A DNA stretch of 64,000 bases from Gaetbulibacter_A aestuarii (GTDB lineage: Bacteria; Bacteroidota; Bacteroidia; Flavobacteriales; Flavobacteriaceae), in NCBI RefSeq assembly GCF_039537665.1, contig NZ_BAABAY010000001.1:682001-746000 (forward strand). Direction: 5' to 3'. Both the position numbers and the translations under genes were made by a program. A model generated the notes under the pieces. That model was given only the letters and a program-made list of their open reading frames with translations, was not told the DNA's origin and searched no databases. Shown here piece by piece: positions 1-8,501 of this stretch (the stretch's first letter is position 1; each line of letters begins with the position of its first letter).

Positions 1-987
1 TAATACAAAGGCTAATAAAAAGGATAATGAACTTCCGATCCAGTTTTCAAAAAGGAAGATCAATCCGATAATACTCATTAGAACAATGTGACCTGCTGTG
101 ATGTTCGCGTACAAACGGATCATCAAGGCAAAAGGTTTAATGATGGTTCCAAGCAATTCAATGGGCGCTAAAATGATTTTCATTGGCCATGGTACACCAG
201 GCATCCAGAAAATGTGTTTCCAATAGTTCTTATTACCTGAAAATGTTGTGATCACATAAGTGATAAGCGCTAAACACATGGTTACCGCAATGTTATTTGT
301 AAGGTTCATTCCGATGGGTGTTAAACCAAACAGGTTAACGATCCAAATGAAAAAGAACACGGTTAGCAAATAACTCATATATCTTTTGTAATGTTTCTCT
401 CCAATATTGGGTATGGCTATTTCATCGCGAACATAAAGCACGATAGGCTCAAGAAAACGCCCCATTCCTTTTGGAATACCGTCGTTGTTTTTGTGAGCGC
501 GCGCCATGCGGTAAAACATAATGAAAACGATCGCGAAGATCATAAAGATCATGACCACGTTTTTTGTAATGGAAAGATCTAGTGGCTTTTCATTCGTTGG
601 ATGCCCTTCAGCATCTTCATTGATGTGCCCTTCAGGACCATCTACTTTGTAAATCTTAGAATGAAAAAGCTTGTAATAATTACCATCTACTTCGGCAACT
701 TCTTCGCCATAGTGGAATTTTCCTGAGGAAAATACTTTTAAGCCATTGTCCCATAGAATCACAGGTAAGTGAAATCCAACATGAACCTCATGACCGTCTT
801 TGGTATAGGAGAAGAAATTAAAATCGTACGAATCTTTTAAGTGATGTTCGATATAAGCCTTTACCTCTGGCTTGGTATCTTTCCCATCAGAATACGACAT
901 CTCGTGTTCACCTTCTTTTCCGTAGGACAAAAAGGTTACTAAAAGCAGTAAAAATGTTATTGGTTTTAAGGCTATTTTTTTTCGCAT
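1..987 (-). CDS. atpB: F0F1 ATP synthase subunit a (3' end outside window)
   Basis: Membrane subunit a of the F0 proton channel, which carries the half-channels and the essential arginine that works against the c-ring. The frame is open from an ATG at 985-987 to the window edge, giving 329 residues without a stop, so the C-terminus is missing. The start encodes a short hydrophobic leader, then a polar N-terminal domain of about 120 residues, as is usual for Bacteroidota subunit a. Several membrane helices follow. Near the visible end is MIRLYANITAGH, the conserved segment holding the key Arg. The gene is preceded by a good TAnnTTTG promoter element and by atpZ-like and DUF6168 genes. The other atp genes would be expected beyond the left edge. 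Confidence 0.95.
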   Translation of the reverse strand, partial: MRKKIALKPITFLLLLVTFLSYGKEGEHEMSYSDGKDTKPEVKAYIEHHLKDSYDFNFFSYTKDGHEVHVGFHLPVILWDNGLKVFSSGKFHYGEEVAEVDGNYYKLFHSKIYKVDGPEGHINEDAEGHPTNEKPLDLSITKNVVMIFMIFAIVFIMFYRMARAHKNNDGIPKGMGRFLEPIVLYVRDEIAIPNIGEKHYKRYMSYLLTVFFFIWIVNLFGLTPIGMNLTNNIAVTMCLALITYVITTFSGNKNYWKHIFWMPGVPWPMKIILAPIELLGTIIKPFALMIRLYANITAGHIVLMSIIGLIFLFENWIGSSLSFLLAFVL

Positions 988-1021
988 ATCACTTTAAATC
1001 ATAGTGGCTTAAAAATCGCTG

Positions 1022-1050
1022 CAAAGGTAGCTTTTTATCTCAAAAACAAA
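1022..1050 (-). promoter_or_regulatory. Bacteroidota-type promoter upstream of atpB
   Basis: Read on the minus strand, TACCTTTG (1022-1029) is an exact match to the TAnnTTTG -7 element of the Bacteroidota primary sigma factor. A TTTG (1047-1050) lies 17 bases upstream and fits the -33 element. The predicted transcript would start roughly 30 bases before the atpB ATG, so the atp genes can be expressed apart from the upstream genes. Confidence 0.6.
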
Positions 1051-1103
1051 AACAATTTTTTCTTTTATTTAAAATATAAGTTAAGTCTATAAAATTTAGA
1101 GCG

Positions 1104-1493
1104 TTAGTCTAAATTATTTAACCATTTTCCTAAGCTTAAAGTTTCGAAAATTAAGCCCACTGCATACGGAATAAAAAAGGTGGCAAATTCTGCTCTTGAA
1201 ATAGTGCCATCTGCTTTATAGATCGGGTAGAAAAAAATGAAGAACACCAAGAACTTGAATAAACTGCCAAAAAGAAATAAAAAACCTAATTGCTCTTTGT
1301 ATTTCTTTCGAAAATAATAAAGAAACCCAAAAATGACTACAACTAAACTTAAGTTAATAATATAAGACCACAGGATGTAATGCGCCCACAAGGGTAAGCC
1401 CAAAGCTTTTAGAATACCTAAATGAATCCCAAAAGTAAGACTGAATAACAAAACGACTTTGATAGAAAAATTTACAAAGGTATTTTGTGTCAT
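1104..1493 (-). CDS. DUF6168-like four-helix membrane protein
   Basis: Small membrane protein of 129 residues with about four hydrophobic helices (roughly residues 8-30, 36-58, 68-90 and 98-120) separated by short basic loops. I recognise it as the small protein usually found between the atpZ-like gene and atpB in Flavobacteriia (DUF6168). Its position suggests an accessory role in ATP synthase assembly or ion supply, like AtpI, but no catalytic residues support a specific function. The start codon overlaps the last base of the upstream atpZ-like gene, which suggests translational coupling. Confidence 0.75.
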   Translation of the reverse strand: MTQNTFVNFSIKVVLLFSLTFGIHLGILKALGLPLWAHYILWSYIINLSLVVVIFGFLYYFRKKYKEQLGFLFLFGSLFKFLVFFIFFYPIYKADGTISRAEFATFFIPYAVGLIFETLSLGKWLNNLD

Positions 1494-1729
1494 TAATTAT
1501 TGAATCGGTTTAATTGCTTTACTAAAGCGTATAAAGATATTGCAACGCCCAGAAGCGTCATAATAACCAGGTAGAGTTTTCCTCCGTCGTTATAGGTAGC
1601 ATCCAGCCATTTCCCCAATTGAACGAACAAATAAATGGTTACGCCCATTTGAAGCCCCACGCCCGTGAGGATCGCAAAGTTTTTAAGCGGTTTTTTCGGA
1701 TTTGGATTCTTTTTCTCGTTTTTGCCCAC
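1493..1729 (-). CDS. AtpZ/AtpI-family protein
   Basis: Protein of 78 residues with a lysine-rich N-terminus, then two membrane helices (about residues 22-40 and 50-70), the layout of the AtpZ/AtpI family. These proteins assist F-type ATP synthase assembly and may carry Mg2+ or Ca2+. The only workable start is a GTG at 1727-1729, which places the first 47 bases inside the end of the bactofilin gene in another frame. The next ATG would cut into the first helix. The gene lies between bactofilin and DUF6168, upstream of atpB. Confidence 0.8.
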   Translation of the reverse strand: MGKNEKKNPNPKKPLKNFAILTGVGLQMGVTIYLFVQLGKWLDATYNDGGKLYLVIMTLLGVAISLYALVKQLNRFNN

Positions 1730-2108
1730 CGTTGTTGATTTCTTTAACTGCGCCTTTCATCACACAGGTTACATTAAACGTTGCACCAGGCTCTACGGCT
1801 AATTTAGATGAAGTTACTTCGCCTTCAATATGTGCTGAGCTTTTCAGAGTTAAGGTTCCTGAAAGCGCTAATTTACCTGAAAATTTTCCCTCGAAATAAG
1901 CATCGGTACCTTCCAGAGATCCTTTGATCATACCTGATTTTCCTACGACTATTTTACCAGAGGTTTTTACATTACCTTCAATGGCTCCATCTATTCTAAA
2001 ATCACCTTTACCCGTAAGGTCGCCAACAATTTTTGTGCCTTCAGAAATTATATTTTGTCCAGATGTATTTTCCATTTTTTTCTTGTCTTTTTTGTTATCA
2101 GAGAACAT
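1683..2108 (-). CDS. Bactofilin (polymer-forming cytoskeletal protein)
   Basis: Protein of 141 residues. After a charged, disordered N-terminus (about 1-18), residues 20-115 are a run of short glycine- and hydrophobic-rich repeats (for example GDLTGKGDFRIDGAIEGNV), the right-handed beta-helix of bactofilins, which polymerise into membrane-associated filaments without nucleotide. The C-terminal tail is charged. The gene follows sprE by only a few bases and overlaps the atpZ-like gene by 47 bases, so the three are probably cotranscribed. A link to envelope shape or to gliding machinery is inference from position only. Confidence 0.88.
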   Translation of the reverse strand: MFSDNKKDKKKMENTSGQNIISEGTKIVGDLTGKGDFRIDGAIEGNVKTSGKIVVGKSGMIKGSLEGTDAYFEGKFSGKLALSGTLTLKSSAHIEGEVTSSKLAVEPGATFNVTCVMKGAVKEINNGGQKREKESKSEKTA

Positions 2109-2116
2109 TATTGCTA

Positions 2117-4678
2117 TTAATTAATTGATAATTGGGTTCGATATTGATCCAGGTTTTTATGGATCTGCACCACCTGATAATTGGCTGCAGAAATATAAAA
2201 GTACGATCTTTTTATTTTTTTCTCGTTGTATTCGGCAAGTAATTGGTCGAATGTTTCAGCCACCTGCTTGTTGTTAAAGCCATGGATAACCAAAAATGTG
2301 GTGTTGGGTGAGTAGACATCAATGGAAGTATTCAAGTCATAATATTTTTGAATATTTTCCAATATCTCATCCAAGGTTTTTTTGAATTCCGGAAGCGCTT
2401 CTCTATCGATGCTATCAAATTGAAATACAACGTAGTAATTACCTTCCTCTGTATCGGGTTTGAACGCGGTAGACGCTAACTTCGGCAATACATCCGTAAG
2501 CATGAATTGTGCATTTTTACCTTCTTCAGTATTGGCATAATTTAAGGCTACCTGGCCTAATGCCGCTTTATAGGCTTCAAAACCTTTTAAACGCCCTATA
2601 GCATTTGCCTTTAATAATTCGAATTTCGGAACAATAGGGTCGCCATTGAACTTATTGATGTCCTTTTCACATTCAGAGATTACTTCAGTATACTCCTGAT
2701 TTTGATTTTTTTCATACAAGGCTTCATAAATTCGTTCGGGGCTGTTCTCTTCTCTACCGGTTACCAGATCGGGATGCAATAATATGTTTGCATAGCGGGA
2801 ATCAGGATAGTTTTTAATAATATCGTAGCGCGCCACCTCAGCTTCACCGGTTTCTCCTAAAGCTTCATAAATTTTATACAAGTTGTATTTTGAAGGAAGT
2901 ATCAACTTCGGATCCGGATCACTGTTCAAAAGATCAAGGAATTTATCTTTGGCTAATTCCAGTTCGTTGAACTTTTCCCGATAAATCAACCCTAACTGAT
3001 AGTAAGCATAATTACGATCTGTTTTTAGACTGTCTATGTCTTTTGGGTTTGAAGGCACGGTGGCCATATAAAACTGCGGATCGAACTTTTCTTCATCCGT
3101 AGCTTGGGCTACTATATTTTGTGTGGGTTGCGTTTGTGAAACCTGATTATTTAGTGTTCTTTTGGACCAACGCCAATTATCTTCTAACGGCCGATTACCC
3201 CAGATTTTAACGAATTCATTCTTACCATACGCTACTAACGTAGGGTTGTAAAAATAGAATCCCGCCGATTGCTGTGCCGTCCGTCCACCGGAAATGTTAG
3301 TTTGTTGATTTGCCACAGCTCCTATAATTCCGGAATTCATGCTTTTAGACTTTTCATCAGCCTCGGCAGCCTCTGCCTTGGCTTTCAAATGGGCTACGAA
3401 AGCTTCAAAATAAGCCAAACGATCAGCATCCGGCATATTTACTAAGTTCAGAATACTGTCGTTAGTTTTAGCAATGCCTTCATATAAAATAACGTCCTCT
3501 AAATTATCTCGCTTTCGTTTGATTACTCTGGATATTTTAGATTCATCCTTAAAAACAGTCATCGTACTGTCATAGTACGCACCGGCAACCTCATACACGG
3601 AATTATCAAAATTCATATCACCAAGCGCCTCGTAATTTTTGGACTTTAGTAGCAAATCCGAAGATAAGGTTTGTAGTGATTTATTGAAGTATACCACAGC
3701 TAAGGAATCCTGTCCATTTCTTAAGCGGTATTTGGCAATACTATGGTAAATTTTATCAAGAAACGGACGGTTCTCGCGGTTTTCTTCCAATTCATCCAGC
3801 AGGTCTTCCAAAGCCATTTTATCGCCATTTTCAAGATCGAAATTCTTGATCTTTTCCAGGTAGGCACTGATCATATAAATTCGCGGCGTTCTTCGATTTA
3901 GTTCGATCACCTTATCGAAAGCCATATTGGCACTATCCTTATATCCTAACTGGTTGTATAATTGGCCTTGAATAAACCGATAGCGACCACGTTCGTCATT
4001 ACTTTTTGTGGCCTTGGCTGCCATCCCAAGTTGCGTAACCGCCGTATCGATAACCTTTGTGTTGATATACGCCTGGGCCAACATTGATGTGGCATCAGCC
4101 AGATCCTGGCCTTCCAAAGGCTCCGCGCGTAGAAGGCGTTTTAAATTCTCTATAGCAAGCTCGTTATTATCTAAACGAATGTTGGCTTTTTCACGCCAGA
4201 TCCGTGCCTGACTGATCTTATCACTGGCAGGATATTTATATAGGATATAATTGAACGCCTCCAGTGCCGGCACAAACCGCTGATCAAAATACCGGGCTTT
4301 ACCTAAAAGCAAATAGGCTTCATCCATCTGTGGGTTTTTTTCTTTCCCTTCGATGTTCATACTATGCTTTTGAATGGCTTTTGCCGCTTTTTCTTCGGCT
4401 CGGGTAAAATTGTCGTTTCTGGCTTCTCCGGGCAGCAGAATATCCTCGTCAATCTGCATGCGCTCTACCGGAAGAAGCTCCCAATAATTATCTTTATAAC
4501 GGGTATTCAACTCAGAGCGTCCCTGTTCCAACGCATTATATCCGTTAAAAAGTGTGTTATATTCTGCGGTTACAGCATGGAAATTCCGGCTCAAAAACTT
4601 GTCCTTTTTTCGAGAACAGCTTATCAGCAAAAGCACAGCACAAATAGTAAGAATAATTCGGTTTCCAGATGCTTTCAA
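2117..4678 (-). CDS. sprE: Type IX secretion/gliding lipoprotein, SprE/PorW type
   Basis: Large TPR lipoprotein of 853 residues needed in Flavobacterium and Porphyromonas for type IX secretion and gliding. The N-terminus is a lipoprotein signal (basic start, hydrophobic core, LLISC with Cys21). Much of the rest is helical repeats, as seen in segments such as AYLLLGKARYFDQ and YYQLGLIYREKFNEL. The start is a TTG at 4676-4678: an in-frame stop lies five codons upstream and no other start codon comes before the signal peptide. It heads the string sprE, bactofilin, atpZ-like, DUF6168. Name from recognition of the N-terminal region and length; moderately sure of the symbol. Confidence 0.85.
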   Translation of the reverse strand: MKASGNRIILTICAVLLLISCSRKKDKFLSRNFHAVTAEYNTLFNGYNALEQGRSELNTRYKDNYWELLPVERMQIDEDILLPGEARNDNFTRAEEKAAKAIQKHSMNIEGKEKNPQMDEAYLLLGKARYFDQRFVPALEAFNYILYKYPASDKISQARIWREKANIRLDNNELAIENLKRLLRAEPLEGQDLADATSMLAQAYINTKVIDTAVTQLGMAAKATKSNDERGRYRFIQGQLYNQLGYKDSANMAFDKVIELNRRTPRIYMISAYLEKIKNFDLENGDKMALEDLLDELEENRENRPFLDKIYHSIAKYRLRNGQDSLAVVYFNKSLQTLSSDLLLKSKNYEALGDMNFDNSVYEVAGAYYDSTMTVFKDESKISRVIKRKRDNLEDVILYEGIAKTNDSILNLVNMPDADRLAYFEAFVAHLKAKAEAAEADEKSKSMNSGIIGAVANQQTNISGGRTAQQSAGFYFYNPTLVAYGKNEFVKIWGNRPLEDNWRWSKRTLNNQVSQTQPTQNIVAQATDEEKFDPQFYMATVPSNPKDIDSLKTDRNYAYYQLGLIYREKFNELELAKDKFLDLLNSDPDPKLILPSKYNLYKIYEALGETGEAEVARYDIIKNYPDSRYANILLHPDLVTGREENSPERIYEALYEKNQNQEYTEVISECEKDINKFNGDPIVPKFELLKANAIGRLKGFEAYKAALGQVALNYANTEEGKNAQFMLTDVLPKLASTAFKPDTEEGNYYVVFQFDSIDREALPEFKKTLDEILENIQKYYDLNTSIDVYSPNTTFLVIHGFNNKQVAETFDQLLAEYNEKKIKRSYFYISAANYQVVQIHKNLDQYRTQLSIN

Positions 4679-4796
4679 TACTGCCGGTCTTTAGTTGGTT
4701 AAATAACTACAAAGCGTTGTTATTATTATACTAAAGGGTAAAAATAAACATCTTTTTCATTTCAACCATAAAAATAAACGGCAGATCGAAATGTAT

Positions 4797-5492
4797 TTAA
4801 TTTGAAAAATGCATCTCCAGTTCTTTCAAGGTGGCCTCGCTGGTCACGAGATCTTTAACTACTTTACCTTGATCTAATACCACGATACGTTCGCAAACAT
4901 CGGTGACATGCATCAGATCATGACTTGAGATCAGGATGGTAACCCCTTTAGTTTCTGCAAGGTCTTTAATAATTCCTTTTAGTCGTATTTGAGTTGTTGG
5001 ATCCAGGTTAGCAAAAGGTTCATCCAGCACGATCACTTCCGGATTCCCGATCAACGCGGCAACAATCCCGGCCTTTTTCTGATTTCCTTTACTCAGATCG
5101 CGCAAATATTTTTTCTGACCGGTAATTTCACCATGGAAAAAATCTTCATATTGTGCTACCAGAGTATCTACATCAGCTTTATTCTGGCCTCGTAATTCTC
5201 CAATAAAATAGAAGTATTCCTCCGGTGTAAGATACCCGATCAAAAAGGTTTCATCAATAAACGCAGAGGTAAAAGGTTTCCAGTCTTCACTTTCATCCAC
5301 CCGGATATTATTATTATCAATATACCCTGTTGTTGGCTTAATAAGGTCGAGCACTAAACTGAAATAGGTTGTTTTCCCTGCGCCATTATTTCCAACCAGA
5401 CCAAAACTTTGGCCTTTGGGAATATCTAATGAAGGAATATTTAGCACTTCATTGGTGCCGTATTTTTTTGAAATGTTATTTGTTGTTATCAT
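4797..5492 (-). CDS. ABC transporter ATP-binding protein
   Basis: ATPase subunit of 231 residues for an ABC exporter. Walker A is GNNGAGKTT (34-42), the signature region reads LSKGNQKK, and Walker B is VIVLDEPFANLD followed by the switch histidine in SSHDLMH. The short length and bacitracin/daunorubicin-exporter-like layout fit an ABC-2 type exporter. It begins 10 bases after the DUF5687 membrane protein, which is almost certainly its permease. The substrate cannot be read from the sequence. Confidence 0.92.
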   Translation of the reverse strand: MITTNNISKKYGTNEVLNIPSLDIPKGQSFGLVGNNGAGKTTYFSLVLDLIKPTTGYIDNNNIRVDESEDWKPFTSAFIDETFLIGYLTPEEYFYFIGELRGQNKADVDTLVAQYEDFFHGEITGQKKYLRDLSKGNQKKAGIVAALIGNPEVIVLDEPFANLDPTTQIRLKGIIKDLAETKGVTILISSHDLMHVTDVCERIVVLDQGKVVKDLVTSEATLKELEMHFSN

Positions 5493-5502
5493 AACACCTG
5501 TT

Positions 5503-6981
5503 TTAATTGTCTTGGTTAAACGCTGAGATCATTTTGTACTTAGATTGGATATATTTATTGGTAATAGCTTTCATTAAGGGTTTATGAAATAGGATCCCCA
5601 CGATTCCGAAAAGCAAAAGCACACCACAAGCTAATTCGAAACCGATCAAAAAGTAGAAGCCTGCAAAAAGACCCATTGGGATAATGAGTAAAGGAATACC
5701 AATTAAAAACTGAACTAATCCGGTTCCCTGGTAATTAAAGGCAGCTTTCTGACTCAGATCTATTTTTTTTCTGTTGAACGAACCCCCGAATAAAATGACA
5801 TGTGAGTTTACACCAATATTGTAAACTGCTGCCGCGAAATGAGCCATTAAGATCTTCCATCCAAAATAAACATAAGGAATGCCCAAAACGAAAAGCAATA
5901 CGACGCTGATGGTCATTAAGAGAAATTTCGATTTCAAATAATCCTCATATTTGATATTCTGACTCATAAGCAGTTTGTAATAACCGCTATCCCAGGCAGG
6001 AATAAATTGTCCGAAGTTGATCAGAAAAATACCCGTTGAAAACATCCCAACAAACATAAAGAACCAGGGCATATCATGGTAAGTAGGGTTTGGATAAAAG
6101 AACAATCCGTATAACAACCCCATGACTAAAATCCATATTGAAGATTTACTGCGTTTATTACGCCATATCAAACGTAGGTCTAGTTGTAAAAAAGGCGCGA
6201 TACTTCCAAAGGTTCTGGTCCATTCCAGGTTGGAGGCATTCACTTCTTTCACTTTGGTTTTTAAACCGCTATCGAGATACAGTTTGGCATTCAATAATTT
6301 AAAATTGTAATAATACAGCAATACCAAAAGCCCTAAAAGCACAAGAAAATAAACCGGTGATTCTAAAATAGCGTTCATACCACTAGCTACCAGGGTATCT
6401 AAATGAATGATCTCAAAATAATTCAAAGCAAAAAGGCCGGCTAAACCTAGCACAATGGGTAAAAAAGACGCTGCAAAATCTGCAAACACACTTTCAATAA
6501 TAAAATTGAGAAAGTTATTTATAAGACTGATCAGAAAAATGGCGAAGATCCATAACACAATGGTTCCGCCATTATAACCGGTTAAATACAGGCGAATCCC
6601 AAACGGGATCAGGGCGAATAACGGTAAAAAATTAAAGAACGACAATGCCGATTTACCTAAAACGTAGTTCACAATAGTTTTACGTTTTAAGTTTAATACC
6701 AATAAGGGTTTTACATGCATTGCAGGGAGCTTCTGGAAGAAAAACCGTATCAGCAATTCCACCATGATCCAGAAAAATATTCCGGTATTTATCGCACTTA
6801 TGGGATCCTGATTCGGAGCTATTTTATTGATAATATCCAAGAGGAAAAACCCCATAAATAAAAACACGGCCATAAAATACAAGGCAATAAACCCCATAAA
6901 AAATTTTATTACCAGGCTTTTACCCAAGCTCGCAGATCTAAAAAAAGACCGCCATTCTAAAAACAGAAATCGCTTAATCAC
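5503..6981 (-). CDS. DUF5687 family membrane protein (ABC permease)
   Basis: Integral membrane protein of 492 residues with about ten or more hydrophobic segments, matching the DUF5687 family of Bacteroidota ABC permeases. The start is GTG at 6979-6981, giving an N-terminus MIKRFLFLEWRSFFR typical of the family, where the LEW-SFFRS segment precedes the first helix. The partner ATPase follows after 10 bases, so the two form one transport unit. Role in drug or lipid export is possible but unproven. Confidence 0.85.
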   Translation of the reverse strand: MIKRFLFLEWRSFFRSASLGKSLVIKFFMGFIALYFMAVFLFMGFFLLDIINKIAPNQDPISAINTGIFFWIMVELLIRFFFQKLPAMHVKPLLVLNLKRKTIVNYVLGKSALSFFNFLPLFALIPFGIRLYLTGYNGGTIVLWIFAIFLISLINNFLNFIIESVFADFAASFLPIVLGLAGLFALNYFEIIHLDTLVASGMNAILESPVYFLVLLGLLVLLYYYNFKLLNAKLYLDSGLKTKVKEVNASNLEWTRTFGSIAPFLQLDLRLIWRNKRSKSSIWILVMGLLYGLFFYPNPTYHDMPWFFMFVGMFSTGIFLINFGQFIPAWDSGYYKLLMSQNIKYEDYLKSKFLLMTISVVLLFVLGIPYVYFGWKILMAHFAAAVYNIGVNSHVILFGGSFNRKKIDLSQKAAFNYQGTGLVQFLIGIPLLIIPMGLFAGFYFLIGFELACGVLLLFGIVGILFHKPLMKAITNKYIQSKYKMISAFNQDN

Positions 6982-7024
6982 AATAAGGAAATTGTAAAAT
7001 TAGTTCGTTGTAAACCACTAAAAA

Positions 7025-7432
7025 TTATTGATATTTCTGCGCAATAGCCGAAACTTCCATACCCCAATTTTGTCCCAGACCCATAGCCTTTTGAGTTAAA
7101 CTGGTTTGTTTTGAGGCTAATTTTTTACCCAGATCGGTTTTATAAAAAGCCACCAATTGCTCGATCTCACCTTGTGTAAATTCGGCCATATAAATATCCG
7201 CCATTTTACTGTAAAGATCATCCAAAGTGCCTTCTGCTTCCGCGGTATAATCAACCTTTTTATCTTCCGGCACCATTTGGCCAATTTGAGCTATCGCATT
7301 TTGAAACGCCTTGGTTGCGCCTGTTAATTTTATGAATTCAATAGTTTCCTGTTTGTACGAATCGTCAGATTGCGCGTTCAAATTCAACGTTAAACCCAGG
7401 AACATTAAACCTGCCAATAAAAATGTTTTCAT
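7025..7432 (-). CDS. Secreted DUF2059 domain protein
   Basis: Small exported protein of 135 residues. Residues 1-20 form a signal peptide ending around LNLNAQ. The rest is helical, with the DUF2059 core (IYMAEFTQGEIEQLVAFYKTDLGKKL is the recognisable stretch, read here only as separate short segments: FTQGEI, LVAFYKT, GKKLA). The domain is common in periplasmic proteins of unknown function in Bacteroidota and Proteobacteria. The gene stands alone, 43 bases upstream of the DUF5687 gene and on the same strand, and a repeat island begins beyond its start. Confidence 0.82.
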   Translation of the reverse strand: MKTFLLAGLMFLGLTLNLNAQSDDSYKQETIEFIKLTGATKAFQNAIAQIGQMVPEDKKVDYTAEAEGTLDDLYSKMADIYMAEFTQGEIEQLVAFYKTDLGKKLASKQTSLTQKAMGLGQNWGMEVSAIAQKYQ

Positions 7433-7627
7433 GTAAAGTGTTTTTGATTTTTTAAAAAAGATTAATAGCTAAAGTCAACTCATTGGTATAGAGCTCACCA
7501 AATTTGTTACAAGATAGTTGGAATATTTTTGTTGTATAAGAACTAGCAGAATTTTTAAACAGGCGGTCCATGAGCGTACTCAGAACTATCGACAAAAGTA
7601 CTATGCTCTAATAAATAGTTGCTTTTT
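7433..7627. other. Intergenic DNA before the repeat island
   Basis: A 195-base stretch upstream of the DUF2059 gene. I see no credible gene and no exact TAnnTTTG element. Open frames that cross it run into repeat DNA and look accidental. Confidence 0.5.
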
Positions 7628-7717
7628 GGGCGTTCCCGCTCCTGCGTCGCGGTCGGGCTTTCCGTTATATCTTTTTTTCATGCTTCAAAAAAGGATGCCA
7701 CTACAATCCCTTACGCG
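7628..7717. repeat. GC-rich dispersed hairpin repeat
   Basis: A block much richer in G and C than its surroundings, beginning GGGCGTTCCCGC and continuing GGTCGGGCTTTCCGTT, with complementary CCCG/CGGG parts that can fold into a hairpin. It continues with a T-run, a CATGC centre, an A-run and ACTACAATCCCTTACGCGG. I recall very similar segments scattered between genes in many Bacteroidota genomes, but cannot search here. No gene is encoded. Confidence 0.55.
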
Positions 7718-7742
7718 GCTTCGCAATTCCAACCATCTTTTG

Positions 7743-8042
7743 GTCATTTGGCGTGAAGCAAAGCAATCTGTAGTTAGGAAACCGCTTGATGAGATTCCTA
7801 CCAAAGGCAGGCAAGCCCACGTGGCTCCGCTCCTTGTAATGACGTCTATTTTTGTCATTGCGAACAACGTGAAGCAATCTGTATAAAAGAAGTTCTATTC
7901 ATAAGATTGCCACGTCGTACCGCTCCTCGCAATGACGAATCAGTTTCTCATTCAAAGCGTCAGCGAAGAATCTATGAATTCTAATTCTTGAGATTCTTCC
8001 CATCTAATTCAGCTAGGCCTTCGCTATACTCCTCGTAATGAC
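7743..8042. repeat. Palindromic repeat island 1 (three units)
   Basis: Three consecutive imperfect palindromes at 7743-7843, 7854-7936 and 7947-8042, each starting near GTCATT and ending near AATGAC. The clearest is 7854-7936: a 27-base arm (GTCATTGCGAACAACGTGAA then GCAATCT) faces a 33-base arm at 7904-7936 whose complement begins GTCATTGCGAGGAGC. The 27-base arm recurs exactly, in reverse orientation, at 17261-17287. The island ends 8 bases from the padR stop codon. No gene is supported in it. Confidence 0.8.
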
Positions 8043-8050
8043 AAGTGAAA

Positions 8051-8392
8051 TCACTCCGCCTGTCGAAATTTCGGATGGATCAAAGCGCGCATATTTTGAA
8101 TATAGCGTTCCAATTCAGCCAATTTCTTAACCGTTTCACGGGTTCCTTTTTCGGTAAGCTTGTAGTATTTTCGTGTGCGTCTTCCAATCATGGCATAAGA
8201 TACCTCAACAAAACCGGCCGCTTCAAGTTTATGCAAACAAGGATATAAGGCACCCTCCGTGATTTGCAGTTCACCGTGCGTAATTTCGATAACCCGCTTC
8301 ACAATCTGGTAGCCATACATGGAATCGTGTTCATTTAACAGTTTCATAACGATTGTTGATAGACTACCAGTATAAATATTGGTTGTTTTCAT
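8051..8392 (-). CDS. PadR family transcriptional regulator
   Basis: DNA-binding repressor of 113 residues from the ATG at 8390-8392 (a TTG three codons upstream is possible but less likely). It carries the PadR winged helix: LLNEHDSMYGYQIVK, then the recognition and wing region EGALYPCLHKLEAAG and GRRTRKYYKLTEKG, followed by a helical dimerisation tail. PadR proteins commonly control their own gene and nearby transport or detoxification genes. A perfect inverted repeat lies just upstream of its start, between it and the divergent reductase gene, and is the probable operator for both. Confidence 0.92.
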   Translation of the reverse strand: MKTTNIYTGSLSTIVMKLLNEHDSMYGYQIVKRVIEITHGELQITEGALYPCLHKLEAAGFVEVSYAMIGRRTRKYYKLTEKGTRETVKKLAELERYIQNMRALIHPKFRQAE

Positions 8393-8402
8393 CGATTTCA
8401 AA

Positions 8403-8440
8403 TATACATAAATATTTTATGCATTACTTATTTATGTATA
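8403..8440. promoter_or_regulatory. Probable PadR operator (perfect inverted repeat)
   Basis: TATACATAAATA (8403-8414) and its exact complement TATTTATGTATA (8429-8440) are separated by 14 bases. The ATACAT/ATGTAT cores resemble published PadR-box half sites. It lies 11 bases upstream of the padR ATG and before the divergent reductase gene, so PadR could control both. The DNA is AT-rich, but a 12-base perfect dyad is unlikely to be chance. Confidence 0.65.
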
Positions 8441-8480
8441 ATTTTAAGCTAAAAACACCCATAAAACCGATGTGCTTCAC

Positions 8481-8488
8481 TATTTTTG
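8481..8488 (+). promoter_or_regulatory. -7 promoter element for the reductase gene
   Basis: TATTTTTG is an exact TAnnTTTG match about 14 bases before the ATG at 8502. Transcription would begin around 8492, so the GTG at 8472 cannot be the start codon of the reductase. Confidence 0.55.
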
Positions 8489-8501
8489 CAGGAAAAAAGT
8501 A

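Noticed and set aside
7518..7886. Open frames on both strands across repeat island 1
   Set aside because: They consist of repeat DNA, lack any family feature or promoter, and are read equally in opposite strands.
8472..8501. GTG start for the reductase
   Set aside because: The -7 promoter element at 8481-8488 lies after it, so it would not be in the transcript.
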